Shown here in pieces: positions 8,367-16,739 of a stretch of 64,000 bases of DNA. The position numbers were made by a program, and so were the translations under genes. The notes beneath the pieces are model-generated. The model ran no database searches. It was not told where the DNA came from and worked only from the letters and a program-made list of their open reading frames with translations. Origin of the DNA: Saccharophagus sp. K07 (lineage in GTDB: Bacteria > Pseudomonadota > Gammaproteobacteria > Pseudomonadales > Cellvibrionaceae); the NCBI RefSeq assembly GCF_014336955.1, contig NZ_QRAI01000001.1, forward strand, positions 248,001-312,000, read 5' to 3'. Positions within the stretch are counted from its first letter, which is position 1, and each line of letters starts with the position of its first letter.

Positions 8367-9887
8367 TTAATTAAATCCTTTGTGCATGGATGTCCATGGT
8401 TGACGGCACAGACGGCAGTTGTTGCCAATGAACATGCCTTTACCATTTGCGCTTTCATCACCTTTCAACATCCAGTTCAGCCAGCCGACGGCGACAATAC
8501 CGAATTCGCCACCGTTATCCTGGAAGTAGGCATCGCCGTGTCCGATCGGGTAGTTGGCGTGGTAAATCGGCACATTGTTGACTTCGCTGTACTGCTGACG
8601 ACCGGGGTTGTAGGCCACGTCGCTCTGGTCGCCGTTGAAAATTGCCAGCGGAGAGTGGAAGCGTGGGTAGTAATCGAATCGGTCGCCGTAAATGCCGAGG
8701 CCGCTGTTTAATGCCACCGCTGTTTTTACGCGTGGGTCAACAGCTGCGTAGTGAGCCATACCGCCACCGCATGACCAACCCATAGTGCCGACATTTTCCA
8801 CGTCGAGTTTGCCGTAGAACTGGCTGCACTCACGGCTGTTTTCGGCGATTGCCCAGTTGATGGCTTTGATCAACTCAGTACCTTTGCCGTCGTTGTTGCC
8901 GGAACCGAAAGGTCCACCGTTGGCGATGACCAAGTAGCCGTGTGAAGCAATTTGCAACAGGAAGTCGGCTTGTTCAGTACCTATGTTGGAACAGGCGCCG
9001 TTACCCCAGGCCACGATTGGGATCTTGGTCACTTTGCTCAGATCCGGACGATAAATCGTGTGGTTCGGCAAGGTCTGAGTAGCGTGCTCAATCGCGTAGC
9101 CGTAAGGACCAGATGGCGGATTGCGTTGTTCAGGACGAGTAACCGCTCTGTTGTAATCAATAGCCGTCGGCAATTGACGATCAGCGGTTGAACATACTGG
9201 CTCTGGTGGCTCTTCAAATACACCGCCGTCGCGGGAATAAATGGCAAAACCGCTGATGGTGGCGTTATCGATCACTGTGGTGAGATTGATGGTCAGTTTG
9301 TTATCGGCTACTGCGATGTTTTGTACGGTTACGGAATATGCAGTGTCGTGGCCCACTTCACCGAACAAATCAAAATTGCTGAGAACGCTTTGGCCTTCTA
9401 CGGTTACGTTAAAAGAACGTGATCCGGTAGAAGTGTGATAAAGCTCGGCAAAATGCAGCACTACACTGTAGGTCGCATTGGATACGGGAATTTCATAGCT
9501 ATAACTTCCGTAACGCTCAGATTGGAACAGCGTATCTTCATCAACTCCCGCAATTGGATCCGTGACGATTTGCGGTGTACCGCTGGAGGCGAAACGATCC
9601 GCACGATAGGTAACGCCGCGGAAAGTGGCTGGAGATGAACCGCCCGCATTAATTGCATAAACCAATACGTCTTGATCGGAAATTCCACCGGAAGACGAAC
9701 TGCTAGAGCTGGACGAGCTGCTGGAACTCGAAGAGCTGCTGGATGAGCTGGATGAAGAACTCGATGAGTTGGAGCCGCTGGACCCATTGTTACCGCCACA
9801 GCCTATCGTTGCGCTGAGAATCAGCGCAACGATCACTGCGGAGCAACCTCGCCCCGGCCAAGTGCCTTTTGGTGTTAGGGATGACAT
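8367..9887 (-). CDS. Lipoprotein serine esterase (alpha/beta hydrolase) with malectin module
   Basis: Probably a carbohydrate esterase that removes acetyl or feruloyl groups from xylan; the substrate is not known. The 506 residues hold a lipoprotein signal (LSATIGCGG), poly-serine linker, malectin module (about 75-218) and an alpha/beta-hydrolase domain (about 235-506). The nucleophile elbow is GWSCGGG (S372). Likely triad partners are the Asp in GDQSDVAYN and the His in PIGHGDAY. Four cysteines near the end (including NNCRLCR) and GNGAC suggest disulphides. The catalytic domain is a close paralogue of the gene at 37339-38370, which lacks malectin. It diverges from the Tat-type GH51 gene, with an ATCATATGAT palindrome 87 bases before its start. 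Confidence 0.85.
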   Translation of the reverse strand: MSSLTPKGTWPGRGCSAVIVALILSATIGCGGNNGSSGSNSSSSSSSSSSSSSSSSSSSSSSSSSSGGISDQDVLVYAINAGGSSPATFRGVTYRADRFASSGTPQIVTDPIAGVDEDTLFQSERYGSYSYEIPVSNATYSVVLHFAELYHTSTGSRSFNVTVEGQSVLSNFDLFGEVGHDTAYSVTVQNIAVADNKLTINLTTVIDNATISGFAIYSRDGGVFEEPPEPVCSTADRQLPTAIDYNRAVTRPEQRNPPSGPYGYAIEHATQTLPNHTIYRPDLSKVTKIPIVAWGNGACSNIGTEQADFLLQIASHGYLVIANGGPFGSGNNDGKGTELIKAINWAIAENSRECSQFYGKLDVENVGTMGWSCGGGMAHYAAVDPRVKTAVALNSGLGIYGDRFDYYPRFHSPLAIFNGDQSDVAYNPGRQQYSEVNNVPIYHANYPIGHGDAYFQDNGGEFGIVAVGWLNWMLKGDESANGKGMFIGNNCRLCRQPWTSMHKGFN

Positions 9888-9973
9888 AAGTTGCTTGCCT
9901 CTGATTTTATTTATGGTAAGTGCAGAAAAAAGAATCGAGTTAGTTATAAAAAACGTCGGAACTTATAAGACAT

Positions 9974-9983
9974 ATCATATGAT
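9974..9983. promoter_or_regulatory. ATCATATGAT palindrome (site 1, perfect)
   Basis: A perfect ten-base palindrome in the divergent region between the malectin-esterase (start 9887) and GH51 (start 10141). The same motif occurs at 20402, 33282, 36968 and 41235. It may be an operator of the GntR protein encoded at 33329. Confidence 0.55.
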
Positions 9984-10140
9984 AAAATGAATGGGTGCAG
10001 ATGTGAGACAATTCATGTTGCACTCATTGACAACTACGCAGGTTTGTAACGCGACAAGCACGGATAAAAATTGGAGGTGTTTCGATAGGAAAATCCGCCT
10101 GCTGCACTCTTACTAATAACTATTTGATGAGATAAGCAGA

Positions 10141-12240
10141 ATGAAAAATTCATCCTCAAAAATATCCCGACGTTCTTTATTGATGGGCTCTGCCGTATTG
10201 GCGGGCGGCTGGAATATTCTGGCTTTATCTGCGGATAATGGCTTATCTGCAGGAAAAACGCTTGCAGCGCAAATCGATACGCAAAATACCCGTCCCAAAT
10301 TGTCAAATATGCTTTATGGCGGATTTATTGAGCATATTGGCAATTTGATCAACCACAGTCTGTGGAGTGAGGTATTGGATGACCGCAAATTTTATTATGG
10401 AGTGCTGGAAAAACCGGAACCAAAACCTACAGATCCGCGCGCCGCTATGCGTTTTTTGCAAAAGTGGGTTGCTATAGGTCCAATATCTTCCATTCATTTG
10501 GACACGCAAAATCCATATGTGGGGAAACATAGCCCAATTATTTCTGTGACTGGAAATAATGAAGTTGTTGGCATTGCACAAAATGGTTTAGCAATTAAAT
10601 CGACTGTTCCTTATAAGGGGCGAATCGTTATATGGGCGGACCCGGGCGTTAAAGTCACAGTGACCTTGCGTTGGGGGGATCAATCCGTCTCGCAAAAAAT
10701 TCGCACGACGCAAAAGTGGAAAACACAAAGCTTTTCGTTGAATCCTGGTGTGGATACTCACTCTGCCAGATTTGAAATTGTGGCGACGGGTAAAGGTCGC
10801 GCAGGTATAGGCGCAGTTTCCTTGATGCCGGCGGATAATGTGAAAGGGTTCCGCGCCGATACGCTTGCTTTGATGAAGGAAATGAAATGCCCCATTTTGC
10901 GTATGCCCGGCGGCAATTTTGTTTCCGCTTATGATTGGAAACACACCATTGGTGATCCCGACCGCCGACCGCCGATTTTTGATCCTGTGTGGAGCGCGCT
11001 GCAACCAAATGACGTAGGTGTTGATGAATTGTTGCAGTTCTGTGAATTGATCGGCAGCGAGCCTTTCTGGTGTGTCAATACAGGTTTTGGTGAACCGCGC
11101 TCCGGCGCTGAATTATTGGAATACGTCAACGGCGCATCTGATACAACCTGGGGGAAAGTGCGCGTTGCCAATGGTCGCAAAACTCCCTATCGCGTTAAAT
11201 ATTGGGCGGTAGGTAATGAAATGTACGGACACTGGCAGATGGGCCATATGGCACGCGAGCAGTACACCGTCAAACACAATTTGTTTGTCGAAGCCATGCG
11301 CGCGGTTGATCCTTCTATTTATATAGTCGCGCCCGGCGGTTTTGTGGATGAGATGACCACCGGCCAAGGTATTTTTATTGAAGGCCAGCCTGAAGTGAAA
11401 GTCGGATCGGAGCGCGACTGGGCGTACGGCATGTTTAAAAATAGCTGGGGATATTTCGATGCTTTAGGCACACACGCCTATCCGCCGCAAAATAAACGTT
11501 TCGATTTAAAAACCGGCAAGCTGTTTGATGTGCAACAGTCTCTTAATGAGTGGGCGCGTCAGCCAGCCAACCGAGTCCGAACCATGGTGGATGCCTGGGA
11601 GGAATATAAAAAGCATTTTCCAAAATTAAATGAAGGTCACGTCAAAGTATTTTTTGATGAATGGGCCTATGCGTTTGACGACAGTCTGAAAAACGCCTTG
11701 GCAATCGCCTTGACCTTTCATGAGTTTTTCCGCCATACGGATTTTATTGCCATGGCCGGATTTACCATGGCGACCGGTTGGCTCGACTATGACCGTACTG
11801 CATCCACCATCAGCGCCAAGGGGCGAATTTTCCAGTTGTATCAACAGCACTTTGGCGCGATTCCGGTAGCGGTCAATGGCAATTCACCGACGCCGGAGCC
11901 GCAATATCCCATCGGCGGCGACCAACCCAAAGTCAACGCTGGCAGTCCGACCTATCCGCTGGATGTTTCCGCTGCTCTCACTGAGGATGGCAATGCATTG
12001 GTGATCGCTGTGGTTAACGCCACGGAACAAGCGTTGCCATTAAATCTGGAGATCACAGGATTTCCATATGCGGCACAAGGTAAGTGCTGGAAATTCACCG
12101 GCACAGGCCCGGACGCTAAAAATGCGGTGGGCAAAGCGCCGGAAATTCTCACTCTGGAATCTGAATTTGATGCGACAGCAAAAACGCTGCGCATTGAAGC
12201 GATCAGCGTAGAATTGTATCGGTTTGAGAAATTGGTTTAA
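10141..12240 (+). CDS. GH51 alpha-L-arabinofuranosidase with Tat-type signal
   Basis: It should release L-arabinose from arabinan, arabinoxylan or their oligosaccharides. The 699 residues begin with a twin-arginine signal (SRRSLLMG followed by a hydrophobic helix), so it is exported folded, most likely to the periplasm. A beta-rich region with a carbohydrate-binding look (about 130-230) interrupts the N-terminal part before the barrel. The acid/base is E360 in AVGNEMYGHW and the nucleophile E507 in VFFDEWAYAF. A C-terminal beta-sandwich closes the protein. It is longer than and clearly distinct from the second GH51 at 35247-36806 (519 residues). A divergent palindrome at 9974 may control it. 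Its periplasmic location would suit oligosaccharides imported by the TonB receptor. Confidence 0.88.
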   Translation: MKNSSSKISRRSLLMGSAVLAGGWNILALSADNGLSAGKTLAAQIDTQNTRPKLSNMLYGGFIEHIGNLINHSLWSEVLDDRKFYYGVLEKPEPKPTDPRAAMRFLQKWVAIGPISSIHLDTQNPYVGKHSPIISVTGNNEVVGIAQNGLAIKSTVPYKGRIVIWADPGVKVTVTLRWGDQSVSQKIRTTQKWKTQSFSLNPGVDTHSARFEIVATGKGRAGIGAVSLMPADNVKGFRADTLALMKEMKCPILRMPGGNFVSAYDWKHTIGDPDRRPPIFDPVWSALQPNDVGVDELLQFCELIGSEPFWCVNTGFGEPRSGAELLEYVNGASDTTWGKVRVANGRKTPYRVKYWAVGNEMYGHWQMGHMAREQYTVKHNLFVEAMRAVDPSIYIVAPGGFVDEMTTGQGIFIEGQPEVKVGSERDWAYGMFKNSWGYFDALGTHAYPPQNKRFDLKTGKLFDVQQSLNEWARQPANRVRTMVDAWEEYKKHFPKLNEGHVKVFFDEWAYAFDDSLKNALAIALTFHEFFRHTDFIAMAGFTMATGWLDYDRTASTISAKGRIFQLYQQHFGAIPVAVNGNSPTPEPQYPIGGDQPKVNAGSPTYPLDVSAALTEDGNALVIAVVNATEQALPLNLEITGFPYAAQGKCWKFTGTGPDAKNAVGKAPEILTLESEFDATAKTLRIEAISVELYRFEKLV

Positions 12241-12249
12241 TTATTCCAG

Positions 12250-12291
12250 GGGGTTAACCCCACCCCAACCCTCCTCTTGGAAAGGGGAGGG
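12250..12291. repeat. GC-rich palindromic repeat or terminator after GH51
   Basis: GGGGTTAACCCC (12250-12261) is a perfect palindrome, followed by a stem CCCTCC/GGAGGG (12269-12291). The CCCCACCCCAACCCTCC text resembles common intergenic repeats of gammaproteobacteria. A related sequence occurs at 16542-16625. It may end GH51 transcription. Confidence 0.5.
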
Positions 12292-12326
12292 CTTCCTCAA
12301 TAATAAATCTGAAGAGGGTAAAAACC

Positions 12327-14783
12327 TTGCTCCGCAATCTAACTATTAGTGTCTGCCTGTCTTTCCTATCTATAACGGCTTATTGTGACGAGCTGAAATT
12401 GTGGTACAACAAGCCCGCGCAGATTTGGGAGGAAGCCTTGCCCCTCGGCAATGGCCGCATAGGCGCTATGGTATACGGCGGGGTAGAGCGGGAAACTATT
12501 CAGTTGAATGAGGATACCTTCTGGGCAGGTGGTCCGCACAATAATTTGAATACGGCAGCGCAGAAAGCCTTGCCAGAAATTCGTCGTTTAATTGCTGAAG
12601 GTAAACACGCAGAAGCCTCTGCGCTGGCAGAAAAAACCATTAGCAGTCAAGGCGCGCAGGGAATGCCCTATCAAACTGCGGGAAGTTTGCAGATTGATTT
12701 TCCGGGGCACGCTTCTTATAGCGATTATTATCGCGAGCTGGATTTAACCAATGCGGTTGCGCGCACTCAGTACCGCGTAAGAGGCAATAATTTTTATCGC
12801 GAGGTGTTTACCTCCTTTGTCGATCAAGTGGTTGTGATTCGCCTGCATGCGGATAAACAAGGCACGCTGAATTTTTCCCTGGCATTATCCCATCCGGAAA
12901 ATATGTCAGTTCAGGTGAAAAGTAATGGTTTGTTATTGCAAGGGACTTCCTCCGATCACGAAGGCGTAAAGGGCCAGGTTCAACTAGCCAATCTGGTGCG
13001 GCTGCTACATCAAGATGGCGAAATGGAAATGCGCAACAACCAGCTTTCCGTCCGCAATGCAACTCAGGCGGTTATTCTGGTTTCTCTCGCCACCAATTTT
13101 GTGAATTATCGGGATCTGTCAGCTAATGCATTGGTGCGTGCAGAGCAAACCATGCAGACTGCAATCAACAGCTTTGGCGAATCCGCCGCGGACTATGCTG
13201 CACGGCGCTCGGCTCATGAAGAATTTTATCGCCAGTATTTCGATCGAGTGGCATTGGATTTGGGGACAAATGCATTTGCACAAGAGCCAACCGATCAGCG
13301 AATCGAAAAATTTTCCCAGCGTCACGATCCCGCATTGGTCGCTTTGTATTTTCAGTTCGGTCGCTACTTGCTGATTTCATCTTCACAACCGGGAACCCAA
13401 GCTGCAAATCTGCAGGGCATTTGGAACGCTGACAGCAAACCGGCCTGGGACAGTAAATATACGCTGAATATCAACGCGCAAATGAATTATTGGCCGAGCG
13501 AGGTGACCAATCTCGCGGAATTGCACGAGCCATTTATTTCCTTGATTCGCGATTTGTCTGAAACCGGTCAGGAGGCTGCGCGGACCATGTACGGCGCAGC
13601 AGGCTGGGTCGCTCACCACAATACGGATATTTGGCGCACCACGGGAGCAGTCGATGGCCCATGGGGGCCTTGGCCGACCAGCAATGCGTGGCTGGTGCAG
13701 CACTTATGGCAAAAATATTTGCATTCAGGTGATAAAGAATATTTGCGCAGTGTCTATCCGATTATGAAATCGGCCTGCCGATTCTTTGAGGATTTTTTGT
13801 GGCGTGATGAAAAAACTGGCTGGTTGATGGTGTCGCCTTCCATGTCGCCGGAAAATGAGCCCTTGGCCACTGGAGTCAAAATCGCCGCCGGTGCCACTAT
13901 GGACAATCAGCTGTTATTTGATCTTTTTACCAATACCATGGCAGCGGCAAAAATTCTGCAGCAGGACAAGGCGGAAATTCGTCATTGGCAAAACATCATC
14001 GAGCAATTGCCGCCTATGCAAATCGGCCGCTACCACCAATTGCAGGAGTGGCTGGATGATTGGGATAATCCTTTTGATCAGCATCGCCACGTTTCCCATT
14101 TATACGGGCTTTATCCCAGCAACCAAATTTCGCCTGTTCGTACTCCGGATCTTTTTAATGCTGCCAAGGTGAGCATGGAGCAGCGCGGCGATCCTTCCAC
14201 TGGTTGGTCGATGAATTGGAAAATCAATTTGTGGGCGCGCCTGCTCGATGGTGATCGCGCGCTCAAACTGATTCGCGATCAAATCAAATTAGTGAAAGTG
14301 AGCGGCTTTTCCGAATCCGGGGGCACTTACCCCAATATGTTCGATGCGCATCCGCCTTTTCAAATCGATGGTAATTTCGGTTTTACCGCGGGCATAGCCG
14401 AAATGCTGGCGCAGAGCCACGATGGTGCGATACACCTGTTGCCGGCACTGCCGAATGCCTGGCCGGCGGGCGAAGTAAAAGGTTTGGTGATGCGCGGCGG
14501 ATTTGTAGTCGATATGCGCTGGGAGCGTGGTGACGTGGTTTATTTAAAAGTCCACTCCCGCTTGGGAGGTAATCTACGTCTTAGAAGTTATGCTCCCTTG
14601 CCAAAGGCGCAGAATGTTCGCGTAACGAAAGCGAAAGGGGAAAATCCCAATCCGTTTTACGCGGTCCCTAAAATCAAAATACCACGTAAAAACACCAACA
14701 AGAACCTGCCGCAGGTTTCACTTGAACGGTCGTTTATAGTGGAGGTGATGACCAAAGCGGGTGAGGACTATATTTGGAGGTAA
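12327..14783 (+). CDS. Secreted GH95 alpha-L-fucosidase or alpha-L-galactosidase
   Basis: GH95 enzymes are inverting and remove alpha-L-fucose or alpha-L-galactose from the ends of side chains. The 818 residues start at TTG (12327) with a ribosome site (AGAGGG) and a signal peptide ending near AYCDEL; no nearby ATG would keep the signal. The N-terminal domain opens LWYNKPAQIWEEALPLGNGR, the family signature. In the helical barrel, LNINAQMNYWP supplies N381 and N383, E509 lies in SPENEP and the likely base-side D681 in FQIDGNFG. All key residues seem intact. Fucose and galactose specificity cannot be told apart here. In Cellvibrio japonicus a GH95 and a GH31 alpha-xylosidase act together on xyloglucan, and both families occur in this window. 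Confidence 0.87.
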   Translation: MLRNLTISVCLSFLSITAYCDELKLWYNKPAQIWEEALPLGNGRIGAMVYGGVERETIQLNEDTFWAGGPHNNLNTAAQKALPEIRRLIAEGKHAEASALAEKTISSQGAQGMPYQTAGSLQIDFPGHASYSDYYRELDLTNAVARTQYRVRGNNFYREVFTSFVDQVVVIRLHADKQGTLNFSLALSHPENMSVQVKSNGLLLQGTSSDHEGVKGQVQLANLVRLLHQDGEMEMRNNQLSVRNATQAVILVSLATNFVNYRDLSANALVRAEQTMQTAINSFGESAADYAARRSAHEEFYRQYFDRVALDLGTNAFAQEPTDQRIEKFSQRHDPALVALYFQFGRYLLISSSQPGTQAANLQGIWNADSKPAWDSKYTLNINAQMNYWPSEVTNLAELHEPFISLIRDLSETGQEAARTMYGAAGWVAHHNTDIWRTTGAVDGPWGPWPTSNAWLVQHLWQKYLHSGDKEYLRSVYPIMKSACRFFEDFLWRDEKTGWLMVSPSMSPENEPLATGVKIAAGATMDNQLLFDLFTNTMAAAKILQQDKAEIRHWQNIIEQLPPMQIGRYHQLQEWLDDWDNPFDQHRHVSHLYGLYPSNQISPVRTPDLFNAAKVSMEQRGDPSTGWSMNWKINLWARLLDGDRALKLIRDQIKLVKVSGFSESGGTYPNMFDAHPPFQIDGNFGFTAGIAEMLAQSHDGAIHLLPALPNAWPAGEVKGLVMRGGFVVDMRWERGDVVYLKVHSRLGGNLRLRSYAPLPKAQNVRVTKAKGENPNPFYAVPKIKIPRKNTNKNLPQVSLERSFIVEVMTKAGEDYIWR

Positions 14784-15087
14784 TATTACCTATATAAGAG
14801 TGGGTTTTCTTTTTATAAAATCTTATTTGCATATCGCATAAGGAAGCTCATCTGACGCCTTGATCTCCAAAAGTTTTATGCCGAGTACAGCTCCGACAGA
14901 GGGCTGTACCAAGATTTTCTTGCTGCGGTGTACCCACAATTAAATAAAGGTCTACACTGGATATAGACCACCGAAGAATCGTCTCGCTAAGTGGTCTAAT
15001 ACTTGAAGTCATTGAATGGCTCGACGCAGCCACAATCCACCTATGTAAATGATCTAGATAAGGGCGACATGAGGTAAGCCACATTAT
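14784..15087. other. Intergenic region before diguanylate cyclase gene
   Basis: About 304 bases with no gene that I can support. No clear terminator follows the GH95 stop; short AT-rich stretches occur at 14784-14830. A weak ribosome site (GAGGTAA) lies before 15088. Confidence 0.4.
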
Positions 15088-16383
15088 ATGGGGAGGGAGA
15101 AAGTTTATAAGCTTGTTTTCCAGGGAATATACTTCCTGATTTTTTCTATCGTGCTCTTTTGTGTCACGATGATCGTTATAAATCCGAAAAAATATATCCA
15201 GCTATATCCTTACCCGGGTACCGCGGTGCATTTGTTTGCGGACTCCGAGCTGCCGGAAGGTACCAGCAAAGCTGCGTGGATAGACAGAGAGCAGGGGCTG
15301 TTTACCTGCGAGATTGGCTATGGGGTGCAATATCCTTACTGCGGCGTCATCATAAAATATAAGGACAGCGCATCTCCCAATTACGATATCCCCGATGAGT
15401 TTGCAATGCCTGACGCAACCTCCCTGGATTTATCCACATACGAAAGAGTGCATCTTTCGGTGGATTATGTTGGCGAAAGCAATGCCATGAATTTTTTTCT
15501 GCGCAATATTATCGATGAGAAGCCTCTGACACTTGATGCTTATGGCGCATTGCCGTATATCCATTATGAATATGACCCCATGCGGAAGCCAAATGAAGTT
15601 GAGTTTTCCCGGATGGCGGTTGCGAGATGGTGGATCGATCGAGTCAAGCCTCCGCAGGAATTGCGGACGCCGAGATTCGATAAGGTATTTGAACTCGGTA
15701 TCGACTTGCCAGCGCTGTCACCGGCCGGAATACACCGATTTAAATTGAATAGTATTACGGCCAGCAAATCCTATTTTTCTCAGATGCATCTGCTAATAAC
15801 GATCTACGCTTTGGCAGGTGTTGCGATTCTGGTGTTTTTGGTCCAGCTTCTGACAAGTTTTTGGGCGCGCCGTCTGACAGAAGAAAACCGCGCTCTGCGC
15901 AGCACCATGATCATAGATCCGTTGACGAAGTGTCTTAACCGACTTGGCTTGGAAACCGTGATTGGTGAAATGTTTCCGGTTGCTGACGGAGCTAGTGTAT
16001 ATGTGATGATTCTCGATTTGGATCACTTCAAAAAAATCAACGATACTCTGGGGCATGCTACAGGTGATGAGGTGCTGCGCAAGGTTTCTTTTGCGATATC
16101 GCAAGAATTGCGCGCTGATGACTTTTTCGGCCGCTGGGGCGGTGAGGAATTTATTATTATTTCCAAAATCTCCGGCGATAAATTGGAAGTGATGATCGGC
16201 CGCCTAATGCGCGCTTTGCAATCTATAACACTGCAAGGCCCTGCAGAACCCTGGAAAGTGACTATGAGCGTCGGCGTTACAGATGCGCGCAAAGGTGAAT
16301 CATTCGACACTACCTTCAAGCGCGCGGACGAAGCTTTGTATCAGGTCAAACAATCGGGACGAAATAATTGGAAGCTCGGATAG
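15088..16383 (+). CDS. Membrane diguanylate cyclase with extracytoplasmic sensor domain
   Basis: It should make cyclic di-GMP from GTP in response to a signal outside the inner membrane. The 431 residues read: helix (about 12-32), sensor domain (about 33-230), second helix (about 234-257), GGDEF domain (about 268-431). The catalytic loop is GGEEF (351-355), the metal site lies in LDLDHFKKIND, and the inhibitory site is RADD (342-345), so the enzyme looks active and product-inhibited. The sensor domain is closely related to that of the degenerate protein at 905-2146 (LYPxxGxAxHLFxDSxxPxG and FDxVFELG are shared) and more distantly to that of the AraC-type protein at 18820-20025. A terminator follows its stop. 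It sits among hydrolase genes, so its signal may be a sugar. Confidence 0.93.
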   Translation: MGREKVYKLVFQGIYFLIFSIVLFCVTMIVINPKKYIQLYPYPGTAVHLFADSELPEGTSKAAWIDREQGLFTCEIGYGVQYPYCGVIIKYKDSASPNYDIPDEFAMPDATSLDLSTYERVHLSVDYVGESNAMNFFLRNIIDEKPLTLDAYGALPYIHYEYDPMRKPNEVEFSRMAVARWWIDRVKPPQELRTPRFDKVFELGIDLPALSPAGIHRFKLNSITASKSYFSQMHLLITIYALAGVAILVFLVQLLTSFWARRLTEENRALRSTMIIDPLTKCLNRLGLETVIGEMFPVADGASVYVMILDLDHFKKINDTLGHATGDEVLRKVSFAISQELRADDFFGRWGGEEFIIISKISGDKLEVMIGRLMRALQSITLQGPAEPWKVTMSVGVTDARKGESFDTTFKRADEALYQVKQSGRNNWKLG

Positions 16384-16402
16384 GTTGATTTGAAGAAATA
16401 AA

Positions 16403-16429
16403 AAGGGTGCCTTTGGGCATCCTTTTTTT
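16403..16429 (+). terminator. Intrinsic terminator of the diguanylate cyclase gene
   Basis: AAGGGTGCC (16403-16411) pairs with GGCATCCTT (16416-16424), one G-T pair, followed by a run of seven T. It starts 20 bases after the stop. Confidence 0.85.
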
Positions 16430-16541
16430 ATGCTCGTGACTCGCCCTAAATAAATTGACGCTTCCAGGCACGAGAGCAGAGTGGTCGTTCAGCATACCCG
16501 CGTAATTATTGCTGCCATTTAAATGGATCAAGCCACCTATC

Positions 16542-16625
16542 GCCCTCACCTAAATCTTCTCCCCTTGGAATGAGCCATTCTCAGCTTGCGGATCTCATAA
16601 CTTGGAGAAAGCAGGGGTGAGGGGC
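16542..16625. repeat. Long imperfect inverted repeat (CCCTCACC / GGTGAGGG type)
   Basis: GCCCTCACCTAAATCTTCTCC (ending 16562) is matched in inverse by GGAGAAAGCAGGGGTGAGGG (starting 16604). The text belongs to the same common intergenic style as 12250-12291. The convergent gap 16384-16739 holds nothing else but the two terminators. Confidence 0.5.
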
Positions 16626-16686
16626 ACAAACCGGCCACATAGGTAACCCTTTGGACTGAGGGCACTCGTACTTCACTTCAGAAAAC

Positions 16687-16718
16687 AAAAACGCCCGACG
16701 AACTTCATCGAGCGTTTT
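16687..16718 (-). terminator. Intrinsic terminator of the multidomain GH43 gene
   Basis: On the minus strand AAAACGCTCGATGA, a 3-base loop and TCGTCGGGCGTTTT form a stem followed by T and A residues. It lies 22 bases past the GH43 stop. Confidence 0.8.
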
Positions 16719-16739
16719 TTACTATCGAAAAAATTTTAT